Below are positions 43,488 to 53,578 of a stretch of DNA of 64,000 nucleotides, in pieces; positions within the stretch are counted from its first letter, which is position 1, and each line of letters starts with the position of its first letter. Source of the DNA: Streptomyces smyrnaeus (lineage in GTDB: Bacteria > Actinomycetota > Actinomycetes > Streptomycetales > Streptomycetaceae); contig NZ_JAFFZM010000003.1 of assembly GCF_017676345.1 (NCBI RefSeq), positions 1 through 64,000 of the forward strand, in the 5' to 3' direction. Under the pieces are notes generated by a model. It saw only the letters and a list, made by a program, of their open reading frames with translations. It ran no database searches and was not told the origin of the DNA. Both the position numbers and the translations under genes were made by a program.

Positions 43488-44759
43488 TCAGCCGCCGTGA
43501 CCGCCGTCGCGGGGCACCTCGACCCGCACGCCGTAGGCGCCCTCGTCCCCGCCGCCGGTGACGGTGATCCGTATGCCGCCGGGAAAGGTGTGGCTCTCGC
43601 CGGGGGCGAAGGGCGCGTCCGACATCTCGGCCAGTTCGGTGGGCAGCCGCCCCGCGCAGGCGGCCCCGCCGCCGCTGCGGGGCCGGGAGTCGACGACGCG
43701 GACGGGCCCCTCACCGGTGGGCTTGGCGGAGTCGACGGTGTACAGGAGTACCCCCTCCGCGCAGATGTCCCGGTCCAGGCCGGAGCGGGTGCGCGCCTCG
43801 GCGACGATCGCGCGGTGCCGGCCCGTCCGTATGACGGTCAGGCCCGCGTCGCTGGAGCTGACCGGGGAGAGGGTGTGCTCGGTGGTGCCGGCCGAGGTGA
43901 CGCAGCCGACCCGGGAGCGGGGCAGCCAGCCGAACTTCCACTTGTGCCAGCCCAGCAGGTCGGAGATCCCGGCCATGCTCATGGTGTCCCAGCCGCCCGC
44001 GTACTCGACGGAGGCGTTCTCGGAGACGTTGTAGAGGTCGGGCAGGCCGTAGAGGTGGTGGGCCTCGTGCACGAAGTTGCCCCGCTGCCACAGCGCCGAG
44101 TCGGAGGCGCGGCCGAAGATCAGTGCCGCTCCGTGCACCCGGGTGCCCGCTGCCCTGAGCCCGTCGAAGGTGTGGGCCTGGGAGACGGTGGGTGCGGCGG
44201 GCAGATTGCTGTCGGCGACGATGAAGACGAGATCGGCGCCGTGCACGTCGGTGCCCTGGCGCTGTGCGGCCTCCAGCGCGTCCTGGACGTAGCCGCGCAT
44301 CAGGCCGGTCGGGATGCCGCGGGTGATCCCGTAGGAGGACCACGGCCGCGGCATGCGTATCCAGTCGGAGCTGGACCGGGTCTCCAGCCGGTACTTCCCG
44401 AACGAGGCCCGGTCCCAGAAGCGGTTGCCGTACCGGGAGAAGAAGCGGGCACGCTCCCGGGCCGGGGTCACCGCGGGGTGGTCGCTGAAGTCGACCATCA
44501 GCATCAGCGCCCGCTTGTGGCCCTGGGGGTGTACATAGGCCGAGTCGAGCGGGCCCTCGTCGGTGCCGGTGCCGGGCGCTATGGCGCAGGGGCCCGAGAT
44601 ACCGGCGGCTGCCGCCGTCTCGATCGGGGTCACGGTGAGGCAGGCGGTGGCCAGCGCGGTGGCCACCGCCAGCGCGCGCCGACGGGTGGGGCTGCGGCGT
44701 ATGCCGGACTCCGCGCCGGCCTCCGGCGCGGAGTGCTTCGGTGTCCTGCGCGGCGTCAT
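43488..44759 (-). CDS. Secreted M6-like zinc metalloprotease
   Basis: 423 residues. The N-terminus has twin arginines and a hydrophobic stretch ([19 protein letters not shown]) ending in AAAAG, a Sec or Tat signal peptide. The mature part begins with [20 protein letters not shown], typical of immune-inhibitor-A-like M6 proteases. The zinc site is [15 protein letters not shown], a match to HEXXHXXGXXD. A beta-rich C-terminal domain follows. It is likely an extracellular protease for growth on protein. The ATG has GGAGGG 8 nt upstream. It lies antisense between lspA and the pseudouridine synthase gene. Confidence 0.82.
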   Translation of the reverse strand: MTPRRTPKHSAPEAGAESGIRRSPTRRRALAVATALATACLTVTPIETAAAAGISGPCAIAPGTGTDEGPLDSAYVHPQGHKRALMLMVDFSDHPAVTPARERARFFSRYGNRFWDRASFGKYRLETRSSSDWIRMPRPWSSYGITRGIPTGLMRGYVQDALEAAQRQGTDVHGADLVFIVADSNLPAAPTVSQAHTFDGLRAAGTRVHGAALIFGRASDSALWQRGNFVHEAHHLYGLPDLYNVSENASVEYAGGWDTMSMAGISDLLGWHKWKFGWLPRSRVGCVTSAGTTEHTLSPVSSSDAGLTVIRTGRHRAIVAEARTRSGLDRDICAEGVLLYTVDSAKPTGEGPVRVVDSRPRSGGGAACAGRLPTELAEMSDAPFAPGESHTFPGGIRITVTGGGDEGAYGVRVEVPRDGGHGG

Positions 44760-44983
44760 CGGCCATTCCCTCCGGTTTCGCTCGCCGGTCCCGAGGCTCT
44801 TGTCACACCGTCGGCCCAGGGAGGGCCCGTCGCACTCCGGGGACGGCTGCGCGGGTGAGGCGGTTCGCGGCGGAGCCGTCCGCGCGACTGCGGAGGGCGC
44901 GGAGGACGCCCGGACGGTGTTCCCGCCCACCGCCGACCAGGCGACGTGCGGTGGGTACCTGGCCGTCCGGCATACTCGATCAG

Positions 44984-45925
44984 GTGAGCACGCTTCCTGA
45001 AACCCGCACCCTGCCCGTACCCGACGGCCTCGAAGGCGAGCGCGTCGATGCCGCGCTCGCCCGGATGTTCGGATTCTCGCGGACCAAGGCGGCGGAACTG
45101 GCCGCGGGCGGGAAGGTGCTGCTGGACGGGGCACCGGCGGGCAAGTCCGACCGGGTGCAGGGCGGGGCCTGGATCGAGGTCGAGATGCCCCGGCAGGCGC
45201 AGCCGGTACAGATCGTCGCCGAGCCGGTCGAGGGCATGGAGATCGTCCATGACGACGACGACATCGTGGTGATCGTCAAGCCGGTGGGTGTCGCGGCCCA
45301 CCCCAGCCCGGGCTGGAGCGGCCCCACCGTCATCGGCGGGCTGGCCGCCGCCGGGTACACCATCGCCACCTCGGGCGCCGCCGAGCGGCAGGGCATCGTG
45401 CACCGGCTGGACGTGGGCACCTCGGGGCTGATGGTCGTCGCCAAGTCCGAGCGGGCCTACACGCTGCTCAAGCGGCAGTTCAAGGAGCGCACCGTCGACA
45501 AGCGCTACCACGCGCTCGTCCAGGGCCACCCCGACCCGCTCAGCGGCACCATCGACGCCCCCATCGGCCGCCACCCGCAGCACGACTACAAGTGGGCGGT
45601 CACCTCCGACGGCAAGCCCTCGGTGACCCACTACGACCTGATCGAGGCGTTCCGCGCCGCCAGCCTGCTCGACATCAAGCTGGAGACCGGCCGCACCCAC
45701 CAGATCCGGGTGCACATGGCCGCCCACCGGCACCCCTGCGTGGGCGACCTCACCTACGGCGCCGACCCGAAGCTGGCCAAGCGGCTGCGGCTGGAGCGCC
45801 AGTGGCTGCACGCGGTGCGGCTCGGCTTCGAGCACCCGGGCGACGGGAGCCGGGTCGAGTACGAGAGTGCTTACCCGGCGGATCTGCAGGCCGCACTGGA
45901 CAAGGTGCGCGCCGAGAGCTCCTGA
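44984..45925 (+). CDS. RluA-family (RluD-like) pseudouridine synthase
   Basis: 313 residues. An N-terminal S4 RNA-binding domain ([20 protein letters not shown]) precedes the catalytic domain: [17 protein letters not shown], the catalytic-Asp motif [19 protein letters not shown], and [20 protein letters not shown]. It probably modifies 23S rRNA like RluD, but the exact uridines cannot be read from sequence. The GTG start has weak upstream signals. It is divergent from the metalloprotease and is followed after 3 nt by the antiporter gene. Confidence 0.93.
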   Translation: MSTLPETRTLPVPDGLEGERVDAALARMFGFSRTKAAELAAGGKVLLDGAPAGKSDRVQGGAWIEVEMPRQAQPVQIVAEPVEGMEIVHDDDDIVVIVKPVGVAAHPSPGWSGPTVIGGLAAAGYTIATSGAAERQGIVHRLDVGTSGLMVVAKSERAYTLLKRQFKERTVDKRYHALVQGHPDPLSGTIDAPIGRHPQHDYKWAVTSDGKPSVTHYDLIEAFRAASLLDIKLETGRTHQIRVHMAAHRHPCVGDLTYGADPKLAKRLRLERQWLHAVRLGFEHPGDGSRVEYESAYPADLQAALDKVRAESS

Positions 45926-45928
45926 TCC

Positions 45929-47533
45929 ATGGATCAGCTCGCCCTCTTCTTCGCCCTGCTGCTCGCCGCCGTGTTGATGGTCCCGCTGGGGGACAAGCTC
46001 AAGCTGCCCTCGCCGGTGCTGATGACGATCTTCGGCGGGATACTGGCGCTGATCCCCTCCATCCCGAACGTCTCGCTGCCGCCCGAGTACATCCTGCCGC
46101 TGGTGCTGCCGCCGCTGATCTACGCGGCGGCCCAGCGCACCTCCTGGCGGCAGTTCGCGGCGAACAAACGGCCGATCTTCCTGATGGCCGTCGCGCTGGT
46201 CTTCGTCACCACCGCCGCGGTGGCCGCCGTCGCCAACGCGCTGGTACCCGCGCTCGGTGTCGCCGGGGCCGTGGCGCTGGGCGCACTGGTGGCGCCGCCC
46301 GACCCGGTGGCCGCCACCGCCGTCGCCGGGAACCTCGGACTGCCGCGGCGGCTGGTCTCCGCACTGGAGGGCGAGGGCCTGTTCAACGACGTGACGGCGA
46401 TCACCCTCTATCACGTCGCCATCGCCGCCGCCGTGACGGGCTCGTTCTCGCTGCCCGTCGCCGTGGGCGAACTGGTGCTCTCCGCGGTGGTGGCCGTCGC
46501 CGTCGGCCTGGGACTCGGCTGGCTCACCGGCAAGCTGATGGGCTACCTCGGCGACGCCACCTTGCAGAGCGGGCTGAGCCTGCTGGTGCCGTTCGCCTCC
46601 TACGTGCTCGCCGAGGAGCTGATGGGTTCGGGCGTGCTCGCCGTGCTGACGACGGCGCTCTATCTGGCGTCCGGACACGCGGTGGACGCGGACGACGTAC
46701 AGGGCAGGCTGGCCGGGCAGACGTTCTGGCAGATCGTGGACACCCTGGTCACCGGTATCGCGTTCGGGCTGATCGGGCTCGAACTGCACACCATCTTCGG
46801 CACCGTCCAGGAGGACTGGCGGCAGCTGCTGCCGGCGGCTCTGGCCGTCGTCGGCGTCGTGGTCGTCCTGCGGCTGCTGTGGCTGCTGCCCTCCGCCTGG
46901 CTGGCGCAGCGGCTGCACCGGCGCAAGGACCTGGACGAGGACATCCCGCGCAACTGGCGGGAGACCGTCGTGGTGTGGTGGGCCGGGATGCGCGGGGTGG
47001 CCTCGGTCGCGCTGGCGCTGGCCGTCCCGCTGTCCGTCGAGCCGGAGGCCGGGGGCGGCGCGTTTCCCGGCCGGGAGGCGATCATCTTCATCGCCTTCGC
47101 GGTGGTGATCGTGACATTGATCTTCCAGGGGTTGACGCTGCCCAGGCTGGTGCGGCGGCTGAAGGTGCAGTCCGACAGCGCCGCCGAGCGGGAGCTGGAG
47201 CGGCAGCTGGCGCTGCGGGTCGCCAAGGCGGCCCGCAAGCGGCTCAAGGAGATCGAAGAGGTCGAGGAGTTGCCCGAAGAGGTCTCCGAGGCGCTGGTGC
47301 GCCGGGCCTGGGACGTGGGCGCGCGGATCTCCCCCGAGATCGTCGGTGAGGAGCGCCGGGCCGCGCACAGCAAGCGGGTGGCCCGGGCGCAGAAGATCCG
47401 GCGGCTCCAGGGCGAGCTGCTCTCGGCCGCCCGGCACGAGGTGATCGCCGCGCGCGGCGAGGCAGGTGTCGACCCGGAGGTGGTGGACCGGGTGCTGCAC
47501 CAGCTCGATGTCCGCAGCTTCCGGGGGACCTGA
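45929..47533 (+). CDS. CPA1-family Na+/H+ antiporter
   Basis: 534 residues, about twelve membrane helices followed by a 120-residue basic cytoplasmic tail with coiled-coil character (ELERQLALRVAKAARKRL). Ion-path motifs: ALVAPPDPVAATAVAGNLGL (the DP pair typical of CPA1) and LEGEGLFNDVTAITLYHVAI. A VVVWWAGMRGVASVALALAV segment is also conserved. It probably exchanges Na+ or K+ for protons at the plasma membrane. It starts 3 nt after the pseudouridine synthase gene and is probably cotranscribed, although no functional link is evident. Confidence 0.9.
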   Translation: MDQLALFFALLLAAVLMVPLGDKLKLPSPVLMTIFGGILALIPSIPNVSLPPEYILPLVLPPLIYAAAQRTSWRQFAANKRPIFLMAVALVFVTTAAVAAVANALVPALGVAGAVALGALVAPPDPVAATAVAGNLGLPRRLVSALEGEGLFNDVTAITLYHVAIAAAVTGSFSLPVAVGELVLSAVVAVAVGLGLGWLTGKLMGYLGDATLQSGLSLLVPFASYVLAEELMGSGVLAVLTTALYLASGHAVDADDVQGRLAGQTFWQIVDTLVTGIAFGLIGLELHTIFGTVQEDWRQLLPAALAVVGVVVVLRLLWLLPSAWLAQRLHRRKDLDEDIPRNWRETVVVWWAGMRGVASVALALAVPLSVEPEAGGGAFPGREAIIFIAFAVVIVTLIFQGLTLPRLVRRLKVQSDSAAERELERQLALRVAKAARKRLKEIEEVEELPEEVSEALVRRAWDVGARISPEIVGEERRAAHSKRVARAQKIRRLQGELLSAARHEVIAARGEAGVDPEVVDRVLHQLDVRSFRGT

Positions 47534-47540
47534 GCGGGTT

Positions 47541-47560
47541 GCGGCCGGGGGCCCGGCCGC
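47541..47560. terminator. Bidirectional hairpin between convergent genes
   Basis: GCGGCCGGG-GG-CCCGGCCGC, 9-bp perfect arms, lies between the antiporter stop and the mechanosensitive channel stop, and can serve both. Confidence 0.65.
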
Positions 47561-47567
47561 GTGCGGG

Positions 47568-48605
47568 CTAGACCAGCTTGTCCTGCTGGATGTACCGGAT
47601 GCCCGGCAGCGCCTGAGGGTGGTAGGTCTTCAGCCAGGTGATCAGCTGCTCGCGGAGCGCGCAGCGCAGCGTCCACAGATCGTCCGAGGAGCGTGCGGTC
47701 ACCGCGACGCGTACCTCGATCGTGGTGGGTGTGCTGTCGGTGACCACCACGCTCCAGCTGCGTCCGTCCCACTCGTCGCTCGCCCGCACCAGCTCCTCCG
47801 TCTTGGCGCGCAGCTCCGCGACGGGCGCCGCGTGGTCCAGCTGGAGGTAGACGGTGCCGGTCATCTGCGCGCCGCCGCGCGACCAGTTCTCGAACGGCTT
47901 GTTGGTGAAGTAGGAGACCGGCATCGTGATCCGGCGCTCGTCCCAGGTGAGGATCACCAGGTAGGAGACGGTGATCTCCTCGACCGTGCCCAGCTCGCCG
48001 TCCACCACGACCTCGTCGCCGATCCGCACCATGTCGCCGAAGGCGATCGACAGCCCGGCGAACAGATTGCCCAGCGTCGACTGGGCTGCGATACCGGCGA
48101 CGATCCCCAGCACACCGGCCGAGGCCAGCATCGAGGTGCCGAACGTCTTCATACCGGGGAACTGGAGCAGCACCGCCGCCACCGCGATCACCGTCACCAC
48201 GGCGGTGATCAGCCGCCGGATCAGCGTGAGCTGGGTGCGCACCCGTCGGCCCCGCGCCGGGTCGTGGGTGGCGCCCGCGTACCGGGTGGCGATCGTCTCG
48301 GTTATCGCGGCGACGAGCCGCAGGATCAGCCAGGCCGAGGCCGCGACCAGGACGATGGTCAGCCAGCGGTCGACACCGGCCCTGTGGTTCTTGGCCAGTT
48401 CGGTGCTGTCGAAGAATGCGCTGACCAGCGCGACGAACATGACCGCCTGGAACGGGAAGCGGCCGCTGCGCAGCAGCCCCCACATCGGGGTCTCCGGGTG
48501 GCGGGCGTCCAGGCGCACCATCAGCCGGTCGACGGCCCAGGCGAGGATGTACGAGAGCACGATCGCGCCACCGAAGACGATGACGGGCCGGAGCACGTTC
48601 TCCAT
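47568..48605 (-). CDS. Small-conductance mechanosensitive channel (MscS family)
   Basis: 345 residues. Four or five membrane helices, the last being the pore helix (SMLASAGVLGIVAGIAAQST then LGNLFAGLSIAFGDMVRIGD), followed by the beta domain EVVVDGELGTVEEITVSYLV and a C-terminal alpha/beta domain. This releases solutes on hypo-osmotic shock. The ATG has GAGGAGAAGG upstream. It converges with the antiporter gene across a short hairpin. Confidence 0.92.
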   Translation of the reverse strand: MENVLRPVIVFGGAIVLSYILAWAVDRLMVRLDARHPETPMWGLLRSGRFPFQAVMFVALVSAFFDSTELAKNHRAGVDRWLTIVLVAASAWLILRLVAAITETIATRYAGATHDPARGRRVRTQLTLIRRLITAVVTVIAVAAVLLQFPGMKTFGTSMLASAGVLGIVAGIAAQSTLGNLFAGLSIAFGDMVRIGDEVVVDGELGTVEEITVSYLVILTWDERRITMPVSYFTNKPFENWSRGGAQMTGTVYLQLDHAAPVAELRAKTEELVRASDEWDGRSWSVVVTDSTPTTIEVRVAVTARSSDDLWTLRCALREQLITWLKTYHPQALPGIRYIQQDKLV

Positions 48606-48774
48606 GGTCGTCCTTCTCCTCGCTTTCCTGGCAGCGGCCCCGGTCGCGGTACCGGGGCGGACCGGGCCGCGCACCGGCTGCCCAAGGACCACGGACGACC
48701 GTACCTGGCACCATGTGGAGTACCCGGCTCCAGGGCTCACACCGGGGGCCCTTTGTGAAGGAAGTGACATTTCA

Positions 48775-49362
48775 GTGGCACCCGTAGCGATCGTTCTCCT
48801 CCACTCCGTGTGCGGGCTCACCGCGGACGTACGCGCCGCGGCGGAGCGGCTCCGCGCCGCGGGGCACGAGGTGGTGACCCCCGACCTCTTCGACGGCCGG
48901 ACCGCTTCCTCGGTGGAGGAGGGGATGCGCATGCGTGAGGAGGAGGGCAGCCCCGACCGCGACGAGCTGCTGCGGCGGGCCGTCGCCGCCACGGCGCCCC
49001 ACTCCGACAAGGGCCTCGTCTACGCGGGCTTCTCGCTGGGCGGCTCCATCGCCCAGACCCTCGCGCTGGCGGACGAGAAGGCGCGCGCCCTGGTGCTGTT
49101 CTCCGGGACGTCGGACATTCCGGAGAACGCCGCGGTGGACGACCTCCCCGTACAGCTGCACGTCGGTGACCCGGACGCCTTCGAGCCGCACGACTGGCTG
49201 ACCGCCTGGTATCTGCGGATGCAGCGCGCCGGCGCCGATGTGGAGGTGCACCGCTATCCGGGAGCCGCGCACCTGTACACCCATGCCGAGCTGCAGGACT
49301 ACGACGAGGAGGCGGCCGAGCGCACCTGGCGCACGGTGCTGGGCTTCCTGGACACCCTGTAG
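48775..49362 (+). CDS. Dienelactone-hydrolase-like alpha/beta hydrolase
   Basis: 195 residues. VAIVLLHSVCGLTADVRAAA begins the fold; the nucleophile motif is VYAGFSLGGSIAQTLAL, with Ser in GFSLGG rather than the Cys of classical dienelactone hydrolases; the late His is in YPGAAHLYTH. The order Ser-Asp-His fits an alpha/beta hydrolase, with Asp likely in HVGDPDAFEPHDW. The substrate is unknown. A GAAGGAAG site precedes the GTG. Its end is 9 nt from the convergent kinase gene. Confidence 0.82.
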   Translation: MAPVAIVLLHSVCGLTADVRAAAERLRAAGHEVVTPDLFDGRTASSVEEGMRMREEEGSPDRDELLRRAVAATAPHSDKGLVYAGFSLGGSIAQTLALADEKARALVLFSGTSDIPENAAVDDLPVQLHVGDPDAFEPHDWLTAWYLRMQRAGADVEVHRYPGAAHLYTHAELQDYDEEAAERTWRTVLGFLDTL

Positions 49363-49371
49363 GCGACGGCC

Positions 49372-50940
49372 TCAGCGCTCGCAGCGCCCCGTGCCCCGGC
49401 CCTTGTCCGGGGCGCAGAGGTAGCCGCGGTCGGCGGCGTTGTCGCTGACGTAGCGGCCCACGCACTGGTTGGAGGACGCCAGGCCCCGCTCGCCGCACCA
49501 GTCGGCCGCGGCCCGGCCGTCGGAAAAGCCGCCGGAGGGGCCCGGGTGGTAGAACATCCAGTACCCCGGACGCAGTGAGGCGTGGCGGTCGCTGTCGACG
49601 TAGCGCACGCCGTCGGCCTTGCGGCTCAGCGCGGCGTGCATCTTGTCGCGTGCGCCGGTGCCGTCCGCCTTGGCGACCGAGCCCAGCTGTGCGACCCAGG
49701 TGTCGTCGGGCGAGCCCGGCCCGGTGGGGGATCGCGTCGTGGGGGTGGCGGTGGGCTCCTTCGCCGGCTGCTCGCTCTTCTCCGCCTCCGGGTCCTTCTC
49801 CTTCTCCTTTTGCCTCTCCCCCTGCTCCTTCTCCTCCGTCGGGGCGGGGCGAGCAGTGGGCCTGCCGTCGTCGGCGGCGGCCGATGTGTCGTCGGGCCGC
49901 GTCAGCAGGAACACCCCACCGGCGACGAGGACGGCAGCCACCACAGCCGCGCAGACAGCCGACGCGGTGCGGCCCCGGCGCCGCCCCCGGGCACCCCCGT
50001 CGATGTGCGCCGGGGGCTGCGGCGGGGGCGCGGAGGGCGTGCGGACGGGCAGCGACGTCTCGGTCGGCAGATACGGCGCCGCCTGGCCCCCCGAGGCGAC
50101 CTTGTCCAGCATCCGATCCAGTTCCGCCGCGTCGGGCCGGGCCGCCGCGTCCCGGACGAGTACGGCCCGCAGCACCGGGCCGAGGGCTCCGCTGCGCTCC
50201 GGCGGCGGCACCGGATCGTCGAGGACCGCAGCGATGGTGGCCAGCGTGGTGGCACGGCGCAGCGGGCTGCGGCCCTCCGTGCACATGTACAGCGTCAGCC
50301 CCAGCGACCACAGATCACCGGCCGGTTCGTCGATGCCCCGGATGCGCTCCGGGGCGATGAACTCCGGTGAGCCCAGGAACTCCCCCGTCGCCGTCACCGT
50401 GGCGGAGCCCTGGAGCGCGGCGATACCGAAGTCGGTGAGCACCGCCGAACCGTCCGCGCGCAGCAGCACGTTGCTGGGCTTCACATCGCGGTGCTGGATG
50501 CCCGCCGCGTGCGCCGTACGCAGCGCGGAGAGCACCTCGCGGCCGAGCCGCGCCGCCTCCTGCGGCGCCAACGGGCCCTGCCGCAGCCGCTGTTCCAGCG
50601 AGGGGCCGTCCACCAGCTCCATCACCAGCCACGGGAAGGGCCCCTCGTCCACGATGTGGTGGATCGTCACCACGTGCGGATGGCTGAGCCGGGCGAGGGC
50701 GCGGGCCTCGCGCAGTACCCGCTCGCGCAGCGCCCGGGACCCGGCCGACCCGTCCAGTGCCGCGTCGGGGTCGCCGGGGTCGGCGGCCGGGGGCCGGACC
50801 TCCTTGAGCGCCACTTCGCGGTGCAGCGCCACATCCCGGGCCCGCCACACGGTGCCCATGCCCCCGGCCCCGAGCCGCTCCAGCAGCTCGAAACGTCCGT
50901 CGACGACCTGTCCGCGCCTGCCGCGCCCTCCCCCTGTCAT
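49372..50940 (-). CDS. Hanks-type Ser/Thr protein kinase with Cys-rich extracytoplasmic domain
   Basis: 522 residues. The catalytic domain is complete: GAGGMGTVW glycine loop, VALKEV lysine, HRDVKPSNVLL, DFGIAAL, and SPEFIAPERI. After a Pro-rich linker a single membrane helix (SAVCAAVVAAVLVAGGVFLL) leads outside to a charged Lys/Glu/Pro stretch and a 100-residue C-terminal domain with four Cys (WCGERG, NQCVG, LCAPDKG, CER), probably two disulphides. There are no PASTA repeats. The outer domain presumably senses a ligand. The ATG has a GGGGAGGG site. The adjacent minus-strand genes encode PhoD and a DsbA-like protein. Confidence 0.9.
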   Translation of the reverse strand: MTGGGRGRRGQVVDGRFELLERLGAGGMGTVWRARDVALHREVALKEVRPPAADPGDPDAALDGSAGSRALRERVLREARALARLSHPHVVTIHHIVDEGPFPWLVMELVDGPSLEQRLRQGPLAPQEAARLGREVLSALRTAHAAGIQHRDVKPSNVLLRADGSAVLTDFGIAALQGSATVTATGEFLGSPEFIAPERIRGIDEPAGDLWSLGLTLYMCTEGRSPLRRATTLATIAAVLDDPVPPPERSGALGPVLRAVLVRDAAARPDAAELDRMLDKVASGGQAAPYLPTETSLPVRTPSAPPPQPPAHIDGGARGRRRGRTASAVCAAVVAAVLVAGGVFLLTRPDDTSAAADDGRPTARPAPTEEKEQGERQKEKEKDPEAEKSEQPAKEPTATPTTRSPTGPGSPDDTWVAQLGSVAKADGTGARDKMHAALSRKADGVRYVDSDRHASLRPGYWMFYHPGPSGGFSDGRAAADWCGERGLASSNQCVGRYVSDNAADRGYLCAPDKGRGTGRCER

Positions 50941-50965
50941 GGGCTCAGCGTACGGCGCCGGTGGC

Positions 50966-52663
50966 TCAGCGCACCGGCTGGTACGTCCGCTCGACGCGCT
51001 GCGAGCCGGCGGTGGTGCGATAGGAGCGGCGCAGCGTGGCGGTGGCGTGCGCGTCGGTCTTGTCGGAGAGGACGTAGTAGTCCATCTGCGTCCGCGTCGC
51101 GTCCACGTCCAGCACCCCGAAGCCGTGCGAGTCCATGTCGACCCAGCGCACATGGCGGTTGGCGGCGCGTACGGCTGCTTCGGCGATGCCCGAGAGGGTG
51201 TCGGGAGCCACCCGCAGGGTGTCGTCGAGGTTGTCGGAGGTGACGGAGGTGATGACGAACTCGGTGGCGACCGGCGGCTCGTGGGGGTGGTCGGCGGCGC
51301 GCAGGGGCACCTCGTTGGCCCAGTTCATATGGATGTCGCCGGTCAGGAAGACGGTGTCGGTGACGCGGTTGTCGCGCAGGTGGGTGAGGAGTTCCCGCCG
51401 GTCGTCGGTGTAGCCGTCCCACTGGTCGGTGTTGACGGCCAGCCCCTCCCGGGGAACGCCCAGACACGCGGCGAGCGGACCGAGGAACTTGGCGGGGACC
51501 GAGCCGAACGCCACCTGGGAGATCATCACCGGGTTGCCGACCAGCTTCCACCGGGCCGGGGAGCCGGCCAGGCCCTTCTTCAGCCAGTCGAGCTGTCTGC
51601 GCCCGGTCAGTGTCCGGTCCGGGTCGTCTATGTCCTTGCCGTCGCCCACGGTCGGCTGGGCGTCGCGGAACGAGCGCAGATCCAGCAGGTGCAGCTCGGC
51701 CAAGCTGCCGAAGCGCAGTTTCCGGAAGGTGGTGCCCGCGGTGGAGGGCCGTACCGGCATCCATTCGAAGTACGCCTGCTTGGCCGCTGCCGTCCGCTGC
51801 GCCCAGTCGCCCTCGGTCGCCGGATCGTGGTTGACGGCGCCTCCCGACCAGGCGTTGTCGGCCAGCTCGTGGTCGTCCCAGATGGCGATCAGCGGGTGCG
51901 CCGCGTGCATGGCCTGCAGATCGGGGTCCGACTTGTAGTGGCCGTGCCGCACCCGGTAGTCGGCGAGCGAGACGATCTCGTGCGTGGGCCGGGCGGTCCG
52001 CACGACGGCGTCCCCTGTGGGGTACTCGCCGTGCCCGTACTCGTAGAGGTAGTCGCCCAGGTGCAGCACCGCGTCCAGGTCGGTACGGGCCGCCAGATGC
52101 CGGTAGGAGGCGAAGTAGCCGCCCTCGTAGTTGGCGCAGGAGACCACCCCGAGGCGGAGCCGGTCGACCTGGGCGCTCTCGGCGGGCGCGGTGCGGGTGC
52201 GGCCGGTGGGGGAGTGGGCGCCTTCGGCCGTGAACCGGAAGAAGTAGGCGGTGGCCGGGCGCAGCCCGCGCACATCGGCCTTGACGGTGTGGTCGGTTGC
52301 GGCCTCGGCCCGCACCGTGCCGCGCGCCACGACGGTGCCGAACTCCCGGTCCCGGGCCACCTCCCAGTCCACCTCGACGGGGGCGCCCTTGCCCGAGCCG
52401 GGCACGGCGCCGGGCCCGGGGGTGACCCGGGTCCACAGCAGCACCCCGTCCGGGAGGGGGTCGCCCGAGGCGACACCGTGTGCGAACGAGGGGCCCGCCT
52501 CGGCCGCCCCGGCACTGGGTGCGGCGCCGGCCAGCGGCAGCAGCGCGGCGCCGGCCGCGCCGGCGGCGACCACGGCCCGGCGCCGCGGAGCGGTCACCGG
52601 GCCGTGGGGCAGGGCCTGTTCGGTTGTCGGGGAGTCGGTTCTCGCGGAGTGGGTAGAAGTCAC
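50966..52663 (-). CDS. PhoD-type alkaline phosphatase/phosphodiesterase
   Basis: 565 residues. An N-terminal Tat signal peptide ([20 protein letters not shown]) shows export of a folded metalloenzyme. The mature protein starts [20 protein letters not shown], the PhoD N-domain. Metal and phosphate ligands lie in [39 protein letters not shown] and [16 protein letters not shown]. It releases phosphate outside the cell. GTG is chosen because TAGCAT lies 8 nt upstream and there is no ribosome binding site. In Streptomyces phoD is usually PhoP-activated; I do not see clear PHO-box repeats. Confidence 0.92.
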   Translation of the reverse strand: MTSTHSARTDSPTTEQALPHGPVTAPRRRAVVAAGAAGAALLPLAGAAPSAGAAEAGPSFAHGVASGDPLPDGVLLWTRVTPGPGAVPGSGKGAPVEVDWEVARDREFGTVVARGTVRAEAATDHTVKADVRGLRPATAYFFRFTAEGAHSPTGRTRTAPAESAQVDRLRLGVVSCANYEGGYFASYRHLAARTDLDAVLHLGDYLYEYGHGEYPTGDAVVRTARPTHEIVSLADYRVRHGHYKSDPDLQAMHAAHPLIAIWDDHELADNAWSGGAVNHDPATEGDWAQRTAAAKQAYFEWMPVRPSTAGTTFRKLRFGSLAELHLLDLRSFRDAQPTVGDGKDIDDPDRTLTGRRQLDWLKKGLAGSPARWKLVGNPVMISQVAFGSVPAKFLGPLAACLGVPREGLAVNTDQWDGYTDDRRELLTHLRDNRVTDTVFLTGDIHMNWANEVPLRAADHPHEPPVATEFVITSVTSDNLDDTLRVAPDTLSGIAEAAVRAANRHVRWVDMDSHGFGVLDVDATRTQMDYYVLSDKTDAHATATLRRSYRTTAGSQRVERTYQPVR

Positions 52664-52671
52664 GAACCGGC

Positions 52672-52677
52672 ATGCTA
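52672..52677 (-). promoter_or_regulatory. -10 element for a leaderless phoD message
   Basis: TAGCAT on the minus strand, 8 nt before the GTG. No convincing PHO-box direct repeats were seen in the 110-bp gap, most of which is the terminator of the upstream gene. Confidence 0.4.
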
Positions 52678-52715
52678 CGCAGCGGTAGGAACGAGGGGCA
52701 GACCGCAGCAGCAAC

Positions 52716-52752
52716 AAGGGGCGGACCGCGTGCGAAATGCGGTCCGCCCCTT
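52716..52752 (-). terminator. Terminator of the DsbA-like gene
   Basis: A perfect 14-bp GC stem (52716-52729 with 52739-52752) and a 9-nt loop, followed on the minus strand by TTGTTGCTG, 23 nt past the stop codon. Confidence 0.8.
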
Positions 52753-52774
52753 CTCGCCCACGGCTGTGCGTCGG

Positions 52775-53536
52775 CTACTTCTTCTCGTCCTTGCCCGACT
52801 TCAGGTCCACGCCCAGGTCCTTGAGCTTGCCGGGGACGTCCTGCGGCTGCACCTGCTCACCGTCGATCTTGATGGTGGGGGTGGACTGGATCTCGGAGCC
52901 GTTGAAGCTGGCGATCATGTCCTTGGCCCACTTGGTGTACTTCTTGCCCTTGACGGCCTTCTCGAACGCCTTGTTGTCCTTCAGCTCCGGGACCGTGTCC
53001 GAGACCTTGAGCAGGTAGTCGTTGTCGGCGAACTTGTCCTCCTGCTCGTTGGGGTGCCACTTGGCCGAGTACAGCTGCGCCTTGTAGTCCGCGAACGCCT
53101 TGACGCTCACGGCCTTGGCGGCGCCCAGTGCCCGCGCCGCGTTCTGGGAGCCGGAGCCGCCCATGTTGCCGTCGATGATCGCGCCGAGGTGGACGCGCAG
53201 CTTGTACTTGCCCTCCTCGGCGCCCTTCTGGAGCGGCTCGCCCATCGCCTGCTCGAAGCTGGCGCAGGCCGGGCAGCGCAGGTCCTCGTAGACGTCGATG
53301 GTCTTCTCCGCCTTGGCTCCCCCGGTGGTGACGGCCATGTCGTCACCGCTGGAGTCCTGGTCGTTCAACTTGGCGATGAAGATGCCGATACCGGCCACCA
53401 CGGCCAGCACCGCGACCACCGACAGCCCGACCAGCAACTGCCGCCGCGTCCGCTCCTTCTTGGCCTGCTTCTCCCGCTCGAGGCGCAGCCGCTCGCGGGC
53501 GGCGCGCTTGGCTTCCTGGCTGTTGCGCTTGCTCAT
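52775..53536 (-). CDS. Membrane-anchored DsbA-like thioredoxin-fold protein
   Basis: 253 residues. A very basic cytoplasmic start (KRAARERLRLEREKQAKKER) precedes one membrane helix (LLVGLSVVAVLAVVAGIGIF). The outer thioredoxin-like domain has the active site DLRCPACASFEQAMG, a CPAC redox pair, and the cis-Pro loop STPTIKIDG. It probably forms or isomerises disulphides in exported proteins, and could serve the Cys-rich outer domain of the nearby kinase, though this is only a guess. It has its own strong terminator. Confidence 0.88.
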   Translation of the reverse strand: MSKRNSQEAKRAARERLRLEREKQAKKERTRRQLLVGLSVVAVLAVVAGIGIFIAKLNDQDSSGDDMAVTTGGAKAEKTIDVYEDLRCPACASFEQAMGEPLQKGAEEGKYKLRVHLGAIIDGNMGGSGSQNAARALGAAKAVSVKAFADYKAQLYSAKWHPNEQEDKFADNDYLLKVSDTVPELKDNKAFEKAVKGKKYTKWAKDMIASFNGSEIQSTPTIKIDGEQVQPQDVPGKLKDLGVDLKSGKDEKK

Positions 53537-53578
53537 GACTGTTCTTCTCCGTTGTTCCGTACGCGAAGGGAAACCTGC

